64,000 bases of DNA, from positions 1 to 64,000 of the forward strand of contig NZ_FODV01000015.1 of the NCBI RefSeq assembly GCF_900110465.1. The letters are read 5' to 3'. Numbering within the stretch: the stretch's first letter is position 1; each line of letters opens with the position of its first letter. Source of the DNA: Halogranum amylolyticum. Lineage in GTDB: Archaea; Halobacteriota; Halobacteria; Halobacteriales; Haloferacaceae. Below the pieces are notes generated by a model that did no database searches, was not told the origin of the DNA, and saw only the letters and a program-made list of their open reading frames with translations. Shown piece after piece: positions 18,784 to 28,145 of the stretch. Made by a program: the position numbers and the translations under genes.

Positions 18784-19431
18784 TCAGATGGTTCCACCGA
18801 GACAGTCGCGTTCTCTACGAACCGCGTCTCGAAACTGTTGGTGGTCTTCTTGACAGAGGTTACCCACTGATTCCCTGGTTGTGGTCGTGGTTACCGTCTC
18901 GACACCGCGCATCGCTTCACACATATGCATTGCAGTGAGTTCAGCAGTGACACTGTCTGACTCTAGTTCGGTAGCGAGACCGTTGACGATGTCCCGCGTC
19001 AACTCCTCCTGTGTTGTCAGGCGACGTGATTGCCAACGCACGTACCGAACTAGCTTCGACAGCCCAACCATCTCATCACCGGGTTGATACGCTACGTGGG
19101 CATGTCCATAAAAGGGGAGTATGTGATGTTCACAGAGACTATACACAGGTATTCCCGTCTTGACCACAAGTCCGTCGGTGTGAGCGTCGAACGTGCGCAT
19201 CGTCGGCTTCTCCGCTGTCCGCATCCCTTCAGTCAGTGTTTCGAACATCTCTGGAACACGACGATGCCAAGTCTCTCGAACGCCTGCTTCGTCTGGGTCC
19301 TTCCCGACGGCCTCAAGCAGTAGTTTGACACCTTGTTGTGCTTTCTCTCTGTCAATTTCTGTCGAGCAATCCGGAGATTCGTTGAATGGAGCGTCGTTTC
19401 GGTGAGGTGGTTGCTGGTTCTGTGGACTCAT
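18784..19431 (-). CDS. folE: GTP cyclohydrolase I (FolE type IA)
   Basis: 215 residues. Converts GTP to dihydroneopterin triphosphate, the first step of pterin synthesis. The zinc ligands are present: Cys100 and His103 in YSLCEHHILPFYG and Cys171 in HMCEAMRGV. The GLSKLVRYVRWQSRRLTTQE helix is intact. The first 30 residues are an acidic extension. Many archaea use the unrelated MptA instead, so a zinc-dependent FolE beside folCP, pabAB and a COG0523 metallochaperone suggests a dedicated folate supply. The FolB, FolK and DHFR steps are not in the window. Confidence 0.93.
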   Translation of the reverse strand: MSPQNQQPPHRNDAPFNESPDCSTEIDREKAQQGVKLLLEAVGKDPDEAGVRETWHRRVPEMFETLTEGMRTAEKPTMRTFDAHTDGLVVKTGIPVYSLCEHHILPFYGHAHVAYQPGDEMVGLSKLVRYVRWQSRRLTTQEELTRDIVNGLATELESDSVTAELTAMHMCEAMRGVETVTTTTTRESVGNLCQEDHQQFRDAVRRERDCLGGTI

Positions 19432-19691
19432 TCAGTAGTGGGTGGTGAAATAGCCAAATAAAACCGCCGCTGCCCACCCGAGTAGCTACTATGAGCCTTG
19501 TAGATTAACAAATATAGAACTGTTATTCTCATCAGGTTACTCTCTAATGTGGGGAACTGGAATCAGTGGTTCACAAAACACAAAAGGTCAATAATAATGT
19601 GGTTCGTGGCCATTCAGACATACAGACCGGATAGACAATTAAGAATACTCCAACGGGGCCTGCCGCGAATTGAAACAGGCCCGCGGCGCCG

Positions 19692-22600
19692 TCAATTGTC
19701 TCTGACGCCAGATTCGTCGTTGCTATAAGCTCCGGTATCAGGTGTCTGTAGTACCTCCGCGTCAGTATCTGGTCCGAGTGGTTCGACGCGGACGCTGGAC
19801 ACCTTATACTCAGGGATACCGGCTTGTGGATCGAAGGTTTCCTGCGTCAACTTGTTGACGGCGCCGGCTGCAAAGTGCATCGGGATGAAAAGCGTTCCTG
19901 CACCGACCCGGTCGGTCACCAATGCCTTGACGACGATATCTCCGCGGCGGGATTCAACTCGGACGTAATCGTTGTCATCGACACCAATTTTCTCGGCCGT
20001 CGACGGATGAATTTCGACAAAGCTCTCCCCAACGTGACTCATGAGACCTTCGACACGCCGGGTGATCTGGCCAGTATGCCAGTGATAGAGTACCCGTCCA
20101 GAAGTGAGTGTGAGCGGATACTCTTCATCGGGCAGCTCACCGGGATGTCCTCCATCCGCGGGCACAAAGCGTGCAAGACCGTCCTCGAAATTGAACTCCC
20201 CGTCTTCATAATCATAGAGATACGGTGTCCCAGGATGGTCTTCATCCCAGCAAGGCCACTGGAGGCCGTGCTCGTCGCCCGCTTCGAGACGATCATAGCT
20301 GACACCGCCGTAGATTGGAGTCAGATTGCTGATTTCATTCATAATTTCTTGTGGATGGTTATAGTCCCAATCGTAGCCAAGCCGGGTAGCTAATTCCTGA
20401 GTAATCTCCCAGTCTTGACGTGCTCGGCCCGGGGGCTCCGCGGTTGGTCGAACCCGTTGAATACGGCGCTCAGTGTTAGTAAACGTGCCATGTTTTTCCG
20501 GTGATGTCGCTGCAGGCAGAATTACGTCTGCGTACTCTGCTGTCTCTGTCATGAAGATATCCTGTACGACGAGGAAGTCTAGCTTCTCTAGTGCTGCCTC
20601 GGCATGCTGGATATCGGGTTCAGAGAGTGCAGGGTTTTCTCCGACGATGTACATTCCCCGCAAATTACCCTCGTGAGCTTCCGAGAGCATCTCCGGCACT
20701 TTGAGACCCGGCTGCTCAGGCGGGCGTTCACCCCATTCTTTCGCAAATTTCTCACCGACCTTGTCGTCTGCCGGATCTTGATACCCCGGAAGACTACCTG
20801 GGAGTGTTCCCATGTCACCACCCCCACCCTGAACGTTGTTCTGTCCTCGGAAGGGCGAAAGTCCGGCTCCAGGTTTGCCAACCTGTCCAAGCGTGAGGGC
20901 GAGGTTAGCCATCGCAAGGAGATTCTGTGTGCCGTGGCTGGACTGGGTCATCCCCATCGCCCAACCGAAGACGATGTTCTCGGCATTAGCGAGCATCTCT
21001 GCTGCTGATTTCAGCTCTGCTGGAGGGACACCGGCTAGCTCCTCGACCTTCGCCGGTGTAAACGCCTGTACCTTTCGTTTGACTTCTTCGAATCCTTTCG
21101 TGTTGCGTTCGATGAACGTCTGATCGTGAAGGTCGTTCTCGATGATGTATCGAATGAGTCCATTGAGCCAAGCTACGTCGTAACCGGGTTCAGTTCGGGT
21201 GTATTGGTCGGCATGCTTGGCGATATCGACTTCTCTGGGGTCGAAGACGATCAGGTCAGCCCCTTCTCGGAGATTTTGCTTGATGCGGGTCGCGAGCACT
21301 GGATGGGACTCGGTCGTATTCGATCCGGTGATAAGGTAGGCGTCGGCCTCTCCGATGTCTTCGTTGATCCGGTTGGTCATAGCACCATACCCAAGCGTCT
21401 GTTGCAATGCTGCTACTGTCGACGAGTGACAGAGCCGAGCACAGTTGTCTATGTTTTTCGTCCCGAGTACTTGACGGGCAAACTTCTGTACGAGATACGC
21501 TTCCTCGTTGCTTCCTTTCGACGACGCAAGACAGCTGACCGCATCGATTCCGTGTTCGTCTTGGATTGCACGTAGTTTGCTGGCGACGTACTCGAGTGCC
21601 TCGTCCCAAGATGTCCTTTCGAACTGTCCGTCTTCGTTACGGACCAGCGGTTCCGTCAATCGTTCGCCGCTGTTTGCAAACTCGTGGCCGAATTTCCCTT
21701 TCACGCAGGTTGAGAAGTTGTTTGCGGGTGCCTTCTGGGGGTCTTCGACGGGTTGGACGCCCAAAGCGTCACCATCCTTACCCCACATCTCGAACCGACA
21801 CCCGACCGCACAGAACCCGCATGTCGTCTCCTCTTTGTCGATGTTGTTCAGCCGGTAGTCACTCACGGTCGATGCAATGTCGAACAGTCGGCCTTCGGGC
21901 AACACCTGGGCCGCAATGTTCTCTGCAGTGTGTTCTCCGGCCAACATCGCTTTGCGACCGTACTCGTTGACGAGACCCGCCGCGCCGCGCTTACTCCGAG
22001 TCATAAAGCGAGCGACGCCGCTTCGGTCTGCCGGACCCGCCTTTGGGGTGGTGCCGACACTGCTCATTTCACCGGGGTCAGGCGAGCGGTTTGGCGCGGA
22101 CGTGTCATCGAGCGTCTCGGTTTCCTTGTGTTCAATAACCGTTCCAATGGAGTTACGTTGGGTGAATCCAGGGAGAGGGAGCGTTGCGGCACCGTCGATA
22201 TCCTTCTCTGTCAATGCACCAGTCGGGCAGACCGTGGCACAGTGACCACAAGAGACGCAGTTGGAGTCGGCCATCGTCTCGGCGTTGGATTGGAATCCAA
22301 TTCGGGTATCCTCACCGTACCCCTCGATACGAAGGACCCCCTCAACCTGGACGTCGTTGCATCCCTCGACACACCGATTACAGAGAATACATTTGTTGCG
22401 GTCGATTTGGATGAACGACGAGCTGTCGTCAAGAGGTTCGTACTCATCGCGCTCGTCGAAGACACCGTATCGCGGATGGTCAACACCTTCGGTGATGGCA
22501 GTGTCTTGCAGCTCACAACGCCCATTCCCGTTGCAAGTCGTACACCGCAGATTGTGATTCGAGAGGACGAGGTCAAAATTGACACTCCGACTCTCTTCGG

Positions 22601-23030
22601 CGGCTGACGTATCTGTTTCGACCGTCAGACCGTCCAAGGCTGGGAACGAGCAAGAGGGAACAAGCCCGTGTTCGTCTGTCTCGACCATGCAGGTGCGACA
22701 TTCACTTCGAGGCCCGATTTCGTCGCTCGCATCTCCCTCCCGATCGTAGTAACAGAGGGCCGGAACGTCGGCGTTGTTCTCGACGCCGTCGGAGCCTGTG
22801 TCGACGGTCACCATCTCGTCATCAATCGCCTGCATAGCGTCGATGATGGTCGAGCCGGGAGGAACAGTAATCTGCGTTCCGTTGACTGTTAGCGTCGTCG
22901 GGTCCTCGACATCAGTGCCGATGTTCGGGGGATCGTTTGCAGTGCCGGTCTCGAACTCCGTCGTGACCGGTGTTTGGTGTCGTGGATTGTCGAGATCTGG
23001 TACGCCTGGAAGTGAATCATCAGTGCTCAT
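19692..23030 (-). CDS. fdhA: formate dehydrogenase, molybdopterin catalytic subunit with N-terminal Fe-S domains
   Basis: 1112 residues. Oxidises formate to CO2. Order: 2Fe-2S ferredoxin/NuoG-like domain with Cys at 93, 111, 114 and 127; His/Cys-rich segment (158-175); two 4Fe-4S clusters, CILCNRCVEGC (214-224) and CVSCGHCATVC (258-268); then the Mo-bisMGD enzyme. The latter has CGFCAVGC (404-411) plus Cys442 for its 4Fe-4S cluster and an active-site Cys534 in CARLCHSSTV, where some homologues have selenocysteine. The C-terminal molydopterin-binding domain (GRVLYHWHTGQITRR) is complete. No Tat signal is seen, so it is cytoplasmic. Its start overlaps the end of the upstream NuoF-like gene by 4 nt, so both are cotranscribed. 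Confidence 0.94.
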   Translation of the reverse strand: MSTDDSLPGVPDLDNPRHQTPVTTEFETGTANDPPNIGTDVEDPTTLTVNGTQITVPPGSTIIDAMQAIDDEMVTVDTGSDGVENNADVPALCYYDREGDASDEIGPRSECRTCMVETDEHGLVPSCSFPALDGLTVETDTSAAEESRSVNFDLVLSNHNLRCTTCNGNGRCELQDTAITEGVDHPRYGVFDERDEYEPLDDSSSFIQIDRNKCILCNRCVEGCNDVQVEGVLRIEGYGEDTRIGFQSNAETMADSNCVSCGHCATVCPTGALTEKDIDGAATLPLPGFTQRNSIGTVIEHKETETLDDTSAPNRSPDPGEMSSVGTTPKAGPADRSGVARFMTRSKRGAAGLVNEYGRKAMLAGEHTAENIAAQVLPEGRLFDIASTVSDYRLNNIDKEETTCGFCAVGCRFEMWGKDGDALGVQPVEDPQKAPANNFSTCVKGKFGHEFANSGERLTEPLVRNEDGQFERTSWDEALEYVASKLRAIQDEHGIDAVSCLASSKGSNEEAYLVQKFARQVLGTKNIDNCARLCHSSTVAALQQTLGYGAMTNRINEDIGEADAYLITGSNTTESHPVLATRIKQNLREGADLIVFDPREVDIAKHADQYTRTEPGYDVAWLNGLIRYIIENDLHDQTFIERNTKGFEEVKRKVQAFTPAKVEELAGVPPAELKSAAEMLANAENIVFGWAMGMTQSSHGTQNLLAMANLALTLGQVGKPGAGLSPFRGQNNVQGGGGDMGTLPGSLPGYQDPADDKVGEKFAKEWGERPPEQPGLKVPEMLSEAHEGNLRGMYIVGENPALSEPDIQHAEAALEKLDFLVVQDIFMTETAEYADVILPAATSPEKHGTFTNTERRIQRVRPTAEPPGRARQDWEITQELATRLGYDWDYNHPQEIMNEISNLTPIYGGVSYDRLEAGDEHGLQWPCWDEDHPGTPYLYDYEDGEFNFEDGLARFVPADGGHPGELPDEEYPLTLTSGRVLYHWHTGQITRRVEGLMSHVGESFVEIHPSTAEKIGVDDNDYVRVESRRGDIVVKALVTDRVGAGTLFIPMHFAAGAVNKLTQETFDPQAGIPEYKVSSVRVEPLGPDTDAEVLQTPDTGAYSNDESGVRDN

Positions 23031-24547
23031 AGTTTTTCAGTACAGGTGCCACTTGGACAGTGGCCATCGACGTGTGCTTCGAACTCCGATTCGAATGCAT
23101 CTATCGCTGTTATCACTGGGCGAGGTGCATGTGCACCGATCTGGCAATTACTTGACCGAGTCATGACTCGACCGAGTTCACGTATCTTCTCCCCATCAAA
23201 CGAACCTCGATAGATCTCACGCAGTAGTTCGGTGAGCTGTTTCGTTCCCTCTCGGCCAGGGACACAACGGCCACTGTTCGCTTCTGACGCGAAACGAGCC
23301 CGTTCACCGGCGTTCGCGACTGCACAGGACTCCTCATTCAACAATTCAACGACGCCATCTGTGCCGAGGCCGGCCTTAGTCAACGATTGTGCAGTCGGTG
23401 CGACGGTCAGAGTACAGGTAATGCCGCCGAAAACGCCACCCACGCAGGCCATCTTGAACGACCCATCCAGCTGTACGGCGTCCCGAACGACTGAAAGATC
23501 CGCCTCGGGCCCAAGTTCGAGTACTGCAGGGGACACCACGTCGCCAGTGACGGTGAGCAGCCGCGTCCCCGGGTCAGCCGTGTCCGTTTCGAAACACTGG
23601 GGGTCACGAAGCGCACGGTGGACCTGCGCAAACGTTCGAGGTGTGTGAATAACGGTTGGCCGGCCGTAGAGTCCATACTCGGCGGGTGGCGGTGGTCGTA
23701 TACGTGGTTCGATTCTGTCTGCCCCCTCCATCGCCTCCAGTGCGGCTGTCGGCTCGCCAGCACGGTATTCATCAGGGCCGACGACAAGTTCGGGGACTAT
23801 CGGTAATTTGCCCTCAGCAGCTTCGACCGCCTCGCCAAGACGCCGTTGGAGTTCAACATCGCTCTCGTTCAGGTAGAGAACCGCATCTTCGGCACCAACG
23901 AACTCGGCAACAGCTGCAACCCCGTCGAGAACGGACATTGGTGCACCGGCAAGTACCGTTTGGTCCACCTGTGACCGGGAGTCAGCATCGTTAGCATTCA
24001 TCACGACTATGGAATCACCATCCGCCCCACGGGCGTGCTGCCAAACGTCAGCGACTGGTTCATCTGTCGCAGCATCACCTCTACCTCGTCCGAGAAGGTC
24101 AACGTCTGAAAGGGCGCTTGCTTCTCGCTCAGTCGAGTAAAGTGTGTACTCTGTTGGGTCAAGTGGATCAGCCCACCCACAGGGACCGAGTACGCTTCTT
24201 TGTCCAGCCGCTAGCAGACCATCGGCCGGTACTGGTAAAGAACTCGCTCCTGGGTCATGCTCAACAACGAAGTCAGCATCGTCAGTTGGGAGGTGACCGG
24301 CCTCGAACTTGGCAATGATATCACGAACCGTTGACGTCATAGGTGAAATAAAAAACGCCGTTGACCCTTCGCTAGTCGTGAGTACGAGCGGATCGTACTC
24401 GGTGATCCCGGTCGGTCCCGTTCGCACGACAGGGATGGAGTCAGCGGCGTTGCGCGCGGTGGCATATACCCGTTCGCCACGCTCTGTTGTCACGTCTGTC
24501 GAGATACGTATTACTGGTGAACGACCAACTGCTCCTGCGGCATTCAT
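23027..24547 (-). CDS. NuoF/FdhB-like diaphorase subunit of formate dehydrogenase (diverged cofactor motifs)
   Basis: About 506 residues. I start it at ATG 24547 rather than an upstream TTG at 24562, because a TATA-like TTTTTTAACC lies about 29 nt upstream of 24547, as for a leaderless archaeal message. It matches the 51-kDa NuoF/HoxF/FdsB family that takes electrons from NuoG-like domains to NAD. The normal FMN loop GRGGAGFPTG is replaced by GRGRGDAATDEP, and the cluster motif CGxCxPC is reduced to SGRCVPG, losing two of three Cys; SSNC remains. It may no longer bind both FMN and 4Fe-4S, so the true electron acceptor is uncertain. Confidence 0.8.
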   Translation of the reverse strand: MNAAGAVGRSPVIRISTDVTTERGERVYATARNAADSIPVVRTGPTGITEYDPLVLTTSEGSTAFFISPMTSTVRDIIAKFEAGHLPTDDADFVVEHDPGASSLPVPADGLLAAGQRSVLGPCGWADPLDPTEYTLYSTEREASALSDVDLLGRGRGDAATDEPVADVWQHARGADGDSIVVMNANDADSRSQVDQTVLAGAPMSVLDGVAAVAEFVGAEDAVLYLNESDVELQRRLGEAVEAAEGKLPIVPELVVGPDEYRAGEPTAALEAMEGADRIEPRIRPPPPAEYGLYGRPTVIHTPRTFAQVHRALRDPQCFETDTADPGTRLLTVTGDVVSPAVLELGPEADLSVVRDAVQLDGSFKMACVGGVFGGITCTLTVAPTAQSLTKAGLGTDGVVELLNEESCAVANAGERARFASEANSGRCVPGREGTKQLTELLREIYRGSFDGEKIRELGRVMTRSSNCQIGAHAPRPVITAIDAFESEFEAHVDGHCPSGTCTEKL

Positions 24548-24571
24548 TAACGAGACTGACAATGTACGGAA

Positions 24572-24582
24572 GGGTTAAAAAA
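24572..24582 (-). promoter_or_regulatory. TATA-box-like promoter of the formate dehydrogenase operon
   Basis: On the minus strand the run TTTTTTAACC is centred about 29 nt upstream of ATG 24547. This is the spacing expected for a leaderless haloarchaeal transcript. It supports 24547 as start of the NuoF-like gene. Confidence 0.5.
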
Positions 24583-24773
24583 TTCATTCAACGAGTGCGG
24601 TGCTCAGACGGAGCACAGACTTTCTACCAGAAGGGTATGGGGCGCTCAGCATGTATCCGCCAGAACGGTGATTCAAGTTTTGTTCGTGCCGTCACAGGTT
24701 TCCATCAAGATACGACGTGTGGATATTGATCCCATCAAAGACGTTAGGGACCCTTGTACTATGGATTGTAATG

Positions 24774-25046
24774 ATGGCAGATCCACACTTCGAGGAACTC
24801 AGAGAAGAGACAGCTGAAGCGGTCTGTGAGGACGAACTGATTTCGGTGTATACTGGTCTTATCCACGAAGACGGACGACACGAGTACTATTTCGGCAACG
24901 ACACTGGGGAGGCTGCCGAATTACGTGAGACGGCGGCCATCCAATTAGGGATGATGCTCCGAGTGCTCGCAGATCGTTCCGACAGCAGTATCGACGAGAT
25001 AGCCGACCTTGCAACTGAACGGGCCGAAGAGATACGGCTACAGTAA
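24774..25046 (+). CDS. conserved small haloarchaeal protein (DUF8113-like)
   Basis: 90 residues from MADPHFEELREE; an adjacent ATG at 24771 is an alternative start, and longer upstream frames lack the acidic bias. The pattern, an acidic amphipathic helix, DGRHEYYFGNDTGEAAELRE and then AAIQLGMMLRVLADRS, is a conserved haloarchaeal protein of unknown function that I associate with DUF8113. It is divergent from the formate dehydrogenase operon (about 220 bp between starts), so a shared promoter region and related role are possible but unproven. Confidence 0.7.
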   Translation: MADPHFEELREETAEAVCEDELISVYTGLIHEDGRHEYYFGNDTGEAAELRETAAIQLGMMLRVLADRSDSSIDEIADLATERAEEIRLQ

Positions 25047-25059
25047 CCAGAACGACTCG

Positions 25060-25600
25060 TTCGAGATTATAGAGTGACAAGCTATTACCTCTGCCTTCAG
25101 GCGGAGGATACAGCCGTCTATAGAGACATGTTCCGCCGTTGATGGCGCGGCGTGAGTTTCGTAATCCGCACGCTCAACTGTCAGACGCTCTTCCAGGAGA
25201 GGAAGGTCAGGTCGGAACGGAGCGGATTCCGAACGACCTTCAGAGGCGGTCAATCCGCCACCCGATGAGACAATATCCGAAACGTCGACGCGGTGAACGT
25301 GACTCCTCGAAGGGTTCGTCCCGTGCCCGTCAGTTGGGCAAGCATCGAGATACCTCCGAGTCTGCTGACGTTGGCTCACCATTCGTCAGGCAAAAACAAC
25401 CACGAACGGCAACGATACCGAGGAGAAGAGTAACAGCGGGTTGGCACCGCCAGTCAGCCAGCAACCACGACGGCTGGGTGAAATAGATCCCCGGAATGTG
25501 GCGGAGTCGTGGTTGCGAAGCTGAAACTCCCACCGCTCGGGATTCCTGCGTCTTTACGCGCAGGAAGATGTCAAGAGGCGATTCCTGCAGAGTGCGGCAT
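25060..25600. mobile_element. IS200/IS605-type relics (two end hairpins, no intact tnpB)
   Basis: Two hairpins resemble IS200/IS605 element ends. One is CCTCTGCCTTCAGGCGGAGG at 25088-25107, oriented as a minus-strand end. The other is TTCCTGCG...CGCAGGAAGATGTCAAG at 25543-25575, oriented as a plus-strand end. DNA between them carries interrupted frames only. I read this as remains of two elements in opposite directions. The rest up to 25660 contains no gene. Confidence 0.5.
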
Positions 25601-25660
25601 GGAAGCAAGAAGCCCCACCGTCGACGAGGTGACGTTAGTCGCGGAGTAGGGTGGGTTACT

Positions 25661-26041
25661 TCACTCGGTTGTCGCTATCGCTTCGATCTCGATCGCTGCT
25701 CCTTTAGGAACATTCCCGACTTCAACTGCGCTTCGAGCTGGTGGTTCGTCATCGAAGAAGCCACTGTAAACCTCGTTGAATTCCTCGAAATCATCGATAT
25801 CATCCAAAAATACAGTCATTTTGAGTGCGTCTCCTAGCGATACTCCCTCCGACTCGAGGATTGCCTCGACATTCTCGAGACACTGTCTCGTCTGTTCACC
25901 AACCGGAGCACCATCAAGAAGCTCGCCCTCTGTCGTAAGGGGGAGCTGTCCGGCGGTGAGGATGATGTTACCGTCCGTCGCTGCTTGACTGTATGCGCCA
26001 ACCGCTGCCGGTGCGTCGGTAGTGCTAATAGTACGCTTCAC
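25661..26041 (-). CDS. ridA: RidA-family enamine/imine deaminase
   Basis: 126 residues with a GTG start. It matches RidA along its length: PAAVGAYSQA, GNIILTAGQLPLTTEGEL, TRQCLENVEAILE, LKMTVFLDDIDDFEEFNEVY, and the catalytic-pocket PPARSAVEVGNVPKGAAIEIEAIA with the conserved Arg. RidA hydrolyses 2-aminoacrylate and other enamines released by PLP dehydratases. Divergence from glyA (138 bp between starts) and the dehydratase gene at 31.6 kb fit a role in protecting serine-to-pyruvate flow. Functions are family knowledge; the pathway link is inference. Confidence 0.92.
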   Translation of the reverse strand: MKRTISTTDAPAAVGAYSQAATDGNIILTAGQLPLTTEGELLDGAPVGEQTRQCLENVEAILESEGVSLGDALKMTVFLDDIDDFEEFNEVYSGFFDDEPPARSAVEVGNVPKGAAIEIEAIATTE

Positions 26042-26179
26042 AACCCGGCATTTTCATTGATGCGTCTTAAACCCACCTCCGCGTTGGCACTCACACCACG
26101 TCATGTTAAGATTCGTATCTATTGTGGGATAGACGTTGATGCACGTAAGATACTTACAGCCGATGTACATGGTAGGAAT

Positions 26180-27433
26180 ATGGCGTTTCAGCAGCCACTC
26201 GATCAGATAGCTCCGAGCGTGTCTGAAGCCACCGAACGCGAACGTGAACGTCAGGAATCCACGTTGGGGATGATTGCCTCAGAGAATCACGTTTCGGAAG
26301 CCGTTCTCGAAGCTCAAGGAAGTGTTCTTACAAACAAATACGCAGAAGGATACCCTGGTAATCGGTACTACGGTGGGTGCCAACACGTCGACACCGTTGA
26401 ACAGCTGGGAATCGATTATGCGAAGGAACTCTTCGGAGCCGATCACGTCAACGTACAGCCCCATAGCGGAACACAGGCCAACATGGCTGTATATTTCGCG
26501 GCCCTCGAACCAGGCGACAAGATTCTGTCTCTATCGCTGTCACACGGGGGGCACCTCTCGCACGGTCACAATGTTAATTTCTCAGGTCAACTCTACGACG
26601 TCGAGCAGTACGAAGTCGACCCTGAAACGGGCTACATCGACTACGACGACTTGGAGGAGATGGCAAACGAATTTGACCCGGACATGATCGTCAGTGGGTC
26701 ATCTGCATACCCACGAGAGTTCAGGTACGAGCGGATCGGCGAGATTGCAGACGACACCGACTCATATCACCTCGCTGACATTGCTCACGTAACGGGGCTT
26801 ATCGCAGCCGATGTCCACTCCTCGCCAATCAACCATGCAGACTTCGTCACTGGGAGTACACACAAAACAATCCGTGCCGGCCGCGGCGGGCTAATCATGT
26901 GTGATCAGCAATACGCAGACGACATTGACTCTGCAGTGTTCCCCGGTGCACAGGGAGGACCGCTGATGCATAACGTCGCCGGCAAAGCTGCAGGGTTTGC
27001 AGAAGCTCTGACCGACGAGTTCGAGGCATATGCAGAGCAAGTGCTTGCAAATGCGAAAACGCTTGCAAATGTGTTTGAAACGCGGGGGCTATCACTCGTT
27101 AGTGGTGGGACCGATAAGCATCTCCTGCTCGTGGATCTTCGCGAATCACATCCGGATATCACTGGCAAGCAGGCAGAATCATTACTCAGTGACGTCGGAA
27201 TTATAGTCAATAAAAACACGGTACCGGGAGAGACTCGATCACCAATGGTCACAAGTGGAATCCGTGTGGGGACGCCCGCTCTCACCACCCGAGGATTCAA
27301 AGAAGACGAGATGGAAACCGTCGCTGAACTCATCGTAGAGATTCTGGAGAACCCAGACAATCAAACCATCCAAGACCGCGTAACATCAACTGTAGAGGAT
27401 CTCTGCGAGGAACTCCCGATTTACAGCGAGTAG
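26180..27433 (+). CDS. glyA: serine hydroxymethyltransferase
   Basis: 418 residues from ATG 26180, at MAFQQPLDQIAPSVSEATER; upstream in-frame codons are not conserved. Interconverts glycine + methylene-THF and serine + THF with PLP. Seen: LGMIASENHVSEAVLEAQGS (29-48), YAEGYPGNRYYGGC (54-67), the PLP Lys229 in VTGSTHKTIRAGRGG, and a complete C-terminal domain. TATA-like AGATACTTAC lies about 28 nt upstream. In the island it would use glycine from sarcosine and the released methylene group to make serine. An IS200/IS605 end relic abuts the stop codon. Confidence 0.96.
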   Translation: MAFQQPLDQIAPSVSEATERERERQESTLGMIASENHVSEAVLEAQGSVLTNKYAEGYPGNRYYGGCQHVDTVEQLGIDYAKELFGADHVNVQPHSGTQANMAVYFAALEPGDKILSLSLSHGGHLSHGHNVNFSGQLYDVEQYEVDPETGYIDYDDLEEMANEFDPDMIVSGSSAYPREFRYERIGEIADDTDSYHLADIAHVTGLIAADVHSSPINHADFVTGSTHKTIRAGRGGLIMCDQQYADDIDSAVFPGAQGGPLMHNVAGKAAGFAEALTDEFEAYAEQVLANAKTLANVFETRGLSLVSGGTDKHLLLVDLRESHPDITGKQAESLLSDVGIIVNKNTVPGETRSPMVTSGIRVGTPALTTRGFKEDEMETVAELIVEILENPDNQTIQDRVTSTVEDLCEELPIYSE

Positions 27434-27464
27434 CTACCCACGGCTGAGTCGGGGGCTTGTTAGC
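27434..27464 (-). mobile_element. IS200/IS605 end relic directly after glyA
   Basis: CTACCCACGGCTGAGTCGGGGGC and the following TTGTTAG resemble the hairpin end of an IS200/IS605 element in reverse orientation. It begins at the base after the glyA stop codon. No transposase gene accompanies it. Confidence 0.4.
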
Positions 27465-27498
27465 AGACTTCCATTCTATCTCCGAGATAAAAGAGGCG

Positions 27499-28115
27499 TG
27501 GACTCGATCATCGTGATGTCTAAGGCGCCCCCGCAGGCCGAAGGTGAATGCCACCCGCGAGTACGGCGCATGAGTTGACCACGCCGACCAAGATTTCTAG
27601 AAAGCGCTGACCCACGCTCAGGACTCGTCGAGGACGACGCATCCGCATTCGTCCACGCTTCCGGCGACCCGGCCACCGTTGCGGGCAAGGTACTTGGCGT
27701 CGAGATGTGCGAGAACTGTGACGTGAACACCGTGGAGGTCCCCGTCGGCGGCGGCAGTCTCATCTCGGGGATCGCGACGGCGTACAGCCACCTCTCGGCC
27801 AACACGTACGTCGACGATGTCTAGCCCAAGGAACCGCAACTGTCTCCGAGAGCCTTAACAAATGCATCCCTCTCACAATCGACTCCGTCAACACCATCGC
27901 TGATGGCATCGCCTCCGACGGGATTTCGGAACTCACACTCTCACTGATCGAAGAACACGTCGATGAAGTTGTCACAGACACCGAAGCGAGATCGCCCGGG
28001 CAGTCTTCCTCTGTGAGCACACGATACAGGTCGTGAGGGCACGGGTGCGGTGTCGGTCGCCGCCATCCTGAGCGAAGACCTCACGCCGGCAATCGATGTT
28101 AGCGTCGCGGTCAGC
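27499..28115 (+). pseudogene. broken threonine/serine dehydratase (second ilvA-like copy)
   Basis: Translation in shifting plus-strand frames matches the intact dehydratase at 31.6-32.8 kb in order. It runs SIIVMSKAPPQAEG, then DDASAFVHASGDPATVAG, LGVEMCENCDVNTVEVPVGG, SLISGIATAYSHL, and later TIDSVNTIADGIASDGIS and LSLIEEHVDEVVT. Several frameshifts and stops separate these pieces, and the N-terminal third with the PLP Lys is missing. It lies right after glyA, so an ancestral glyA-dehydratase pair may have existed before the second dehydratase took over. Confidence 0.75.
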
Positions 28116-28145
28116 CGCCAACGAGTCGAGAGAACGCGTATCGAC

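Noticed and set aside
21753..22607. 284-codon plus-strand frame opposite the formate dehydrogenase catalytic subunit
   Set aside because: Shadow of a well-conserved gene; composition is not haloarchaeal.
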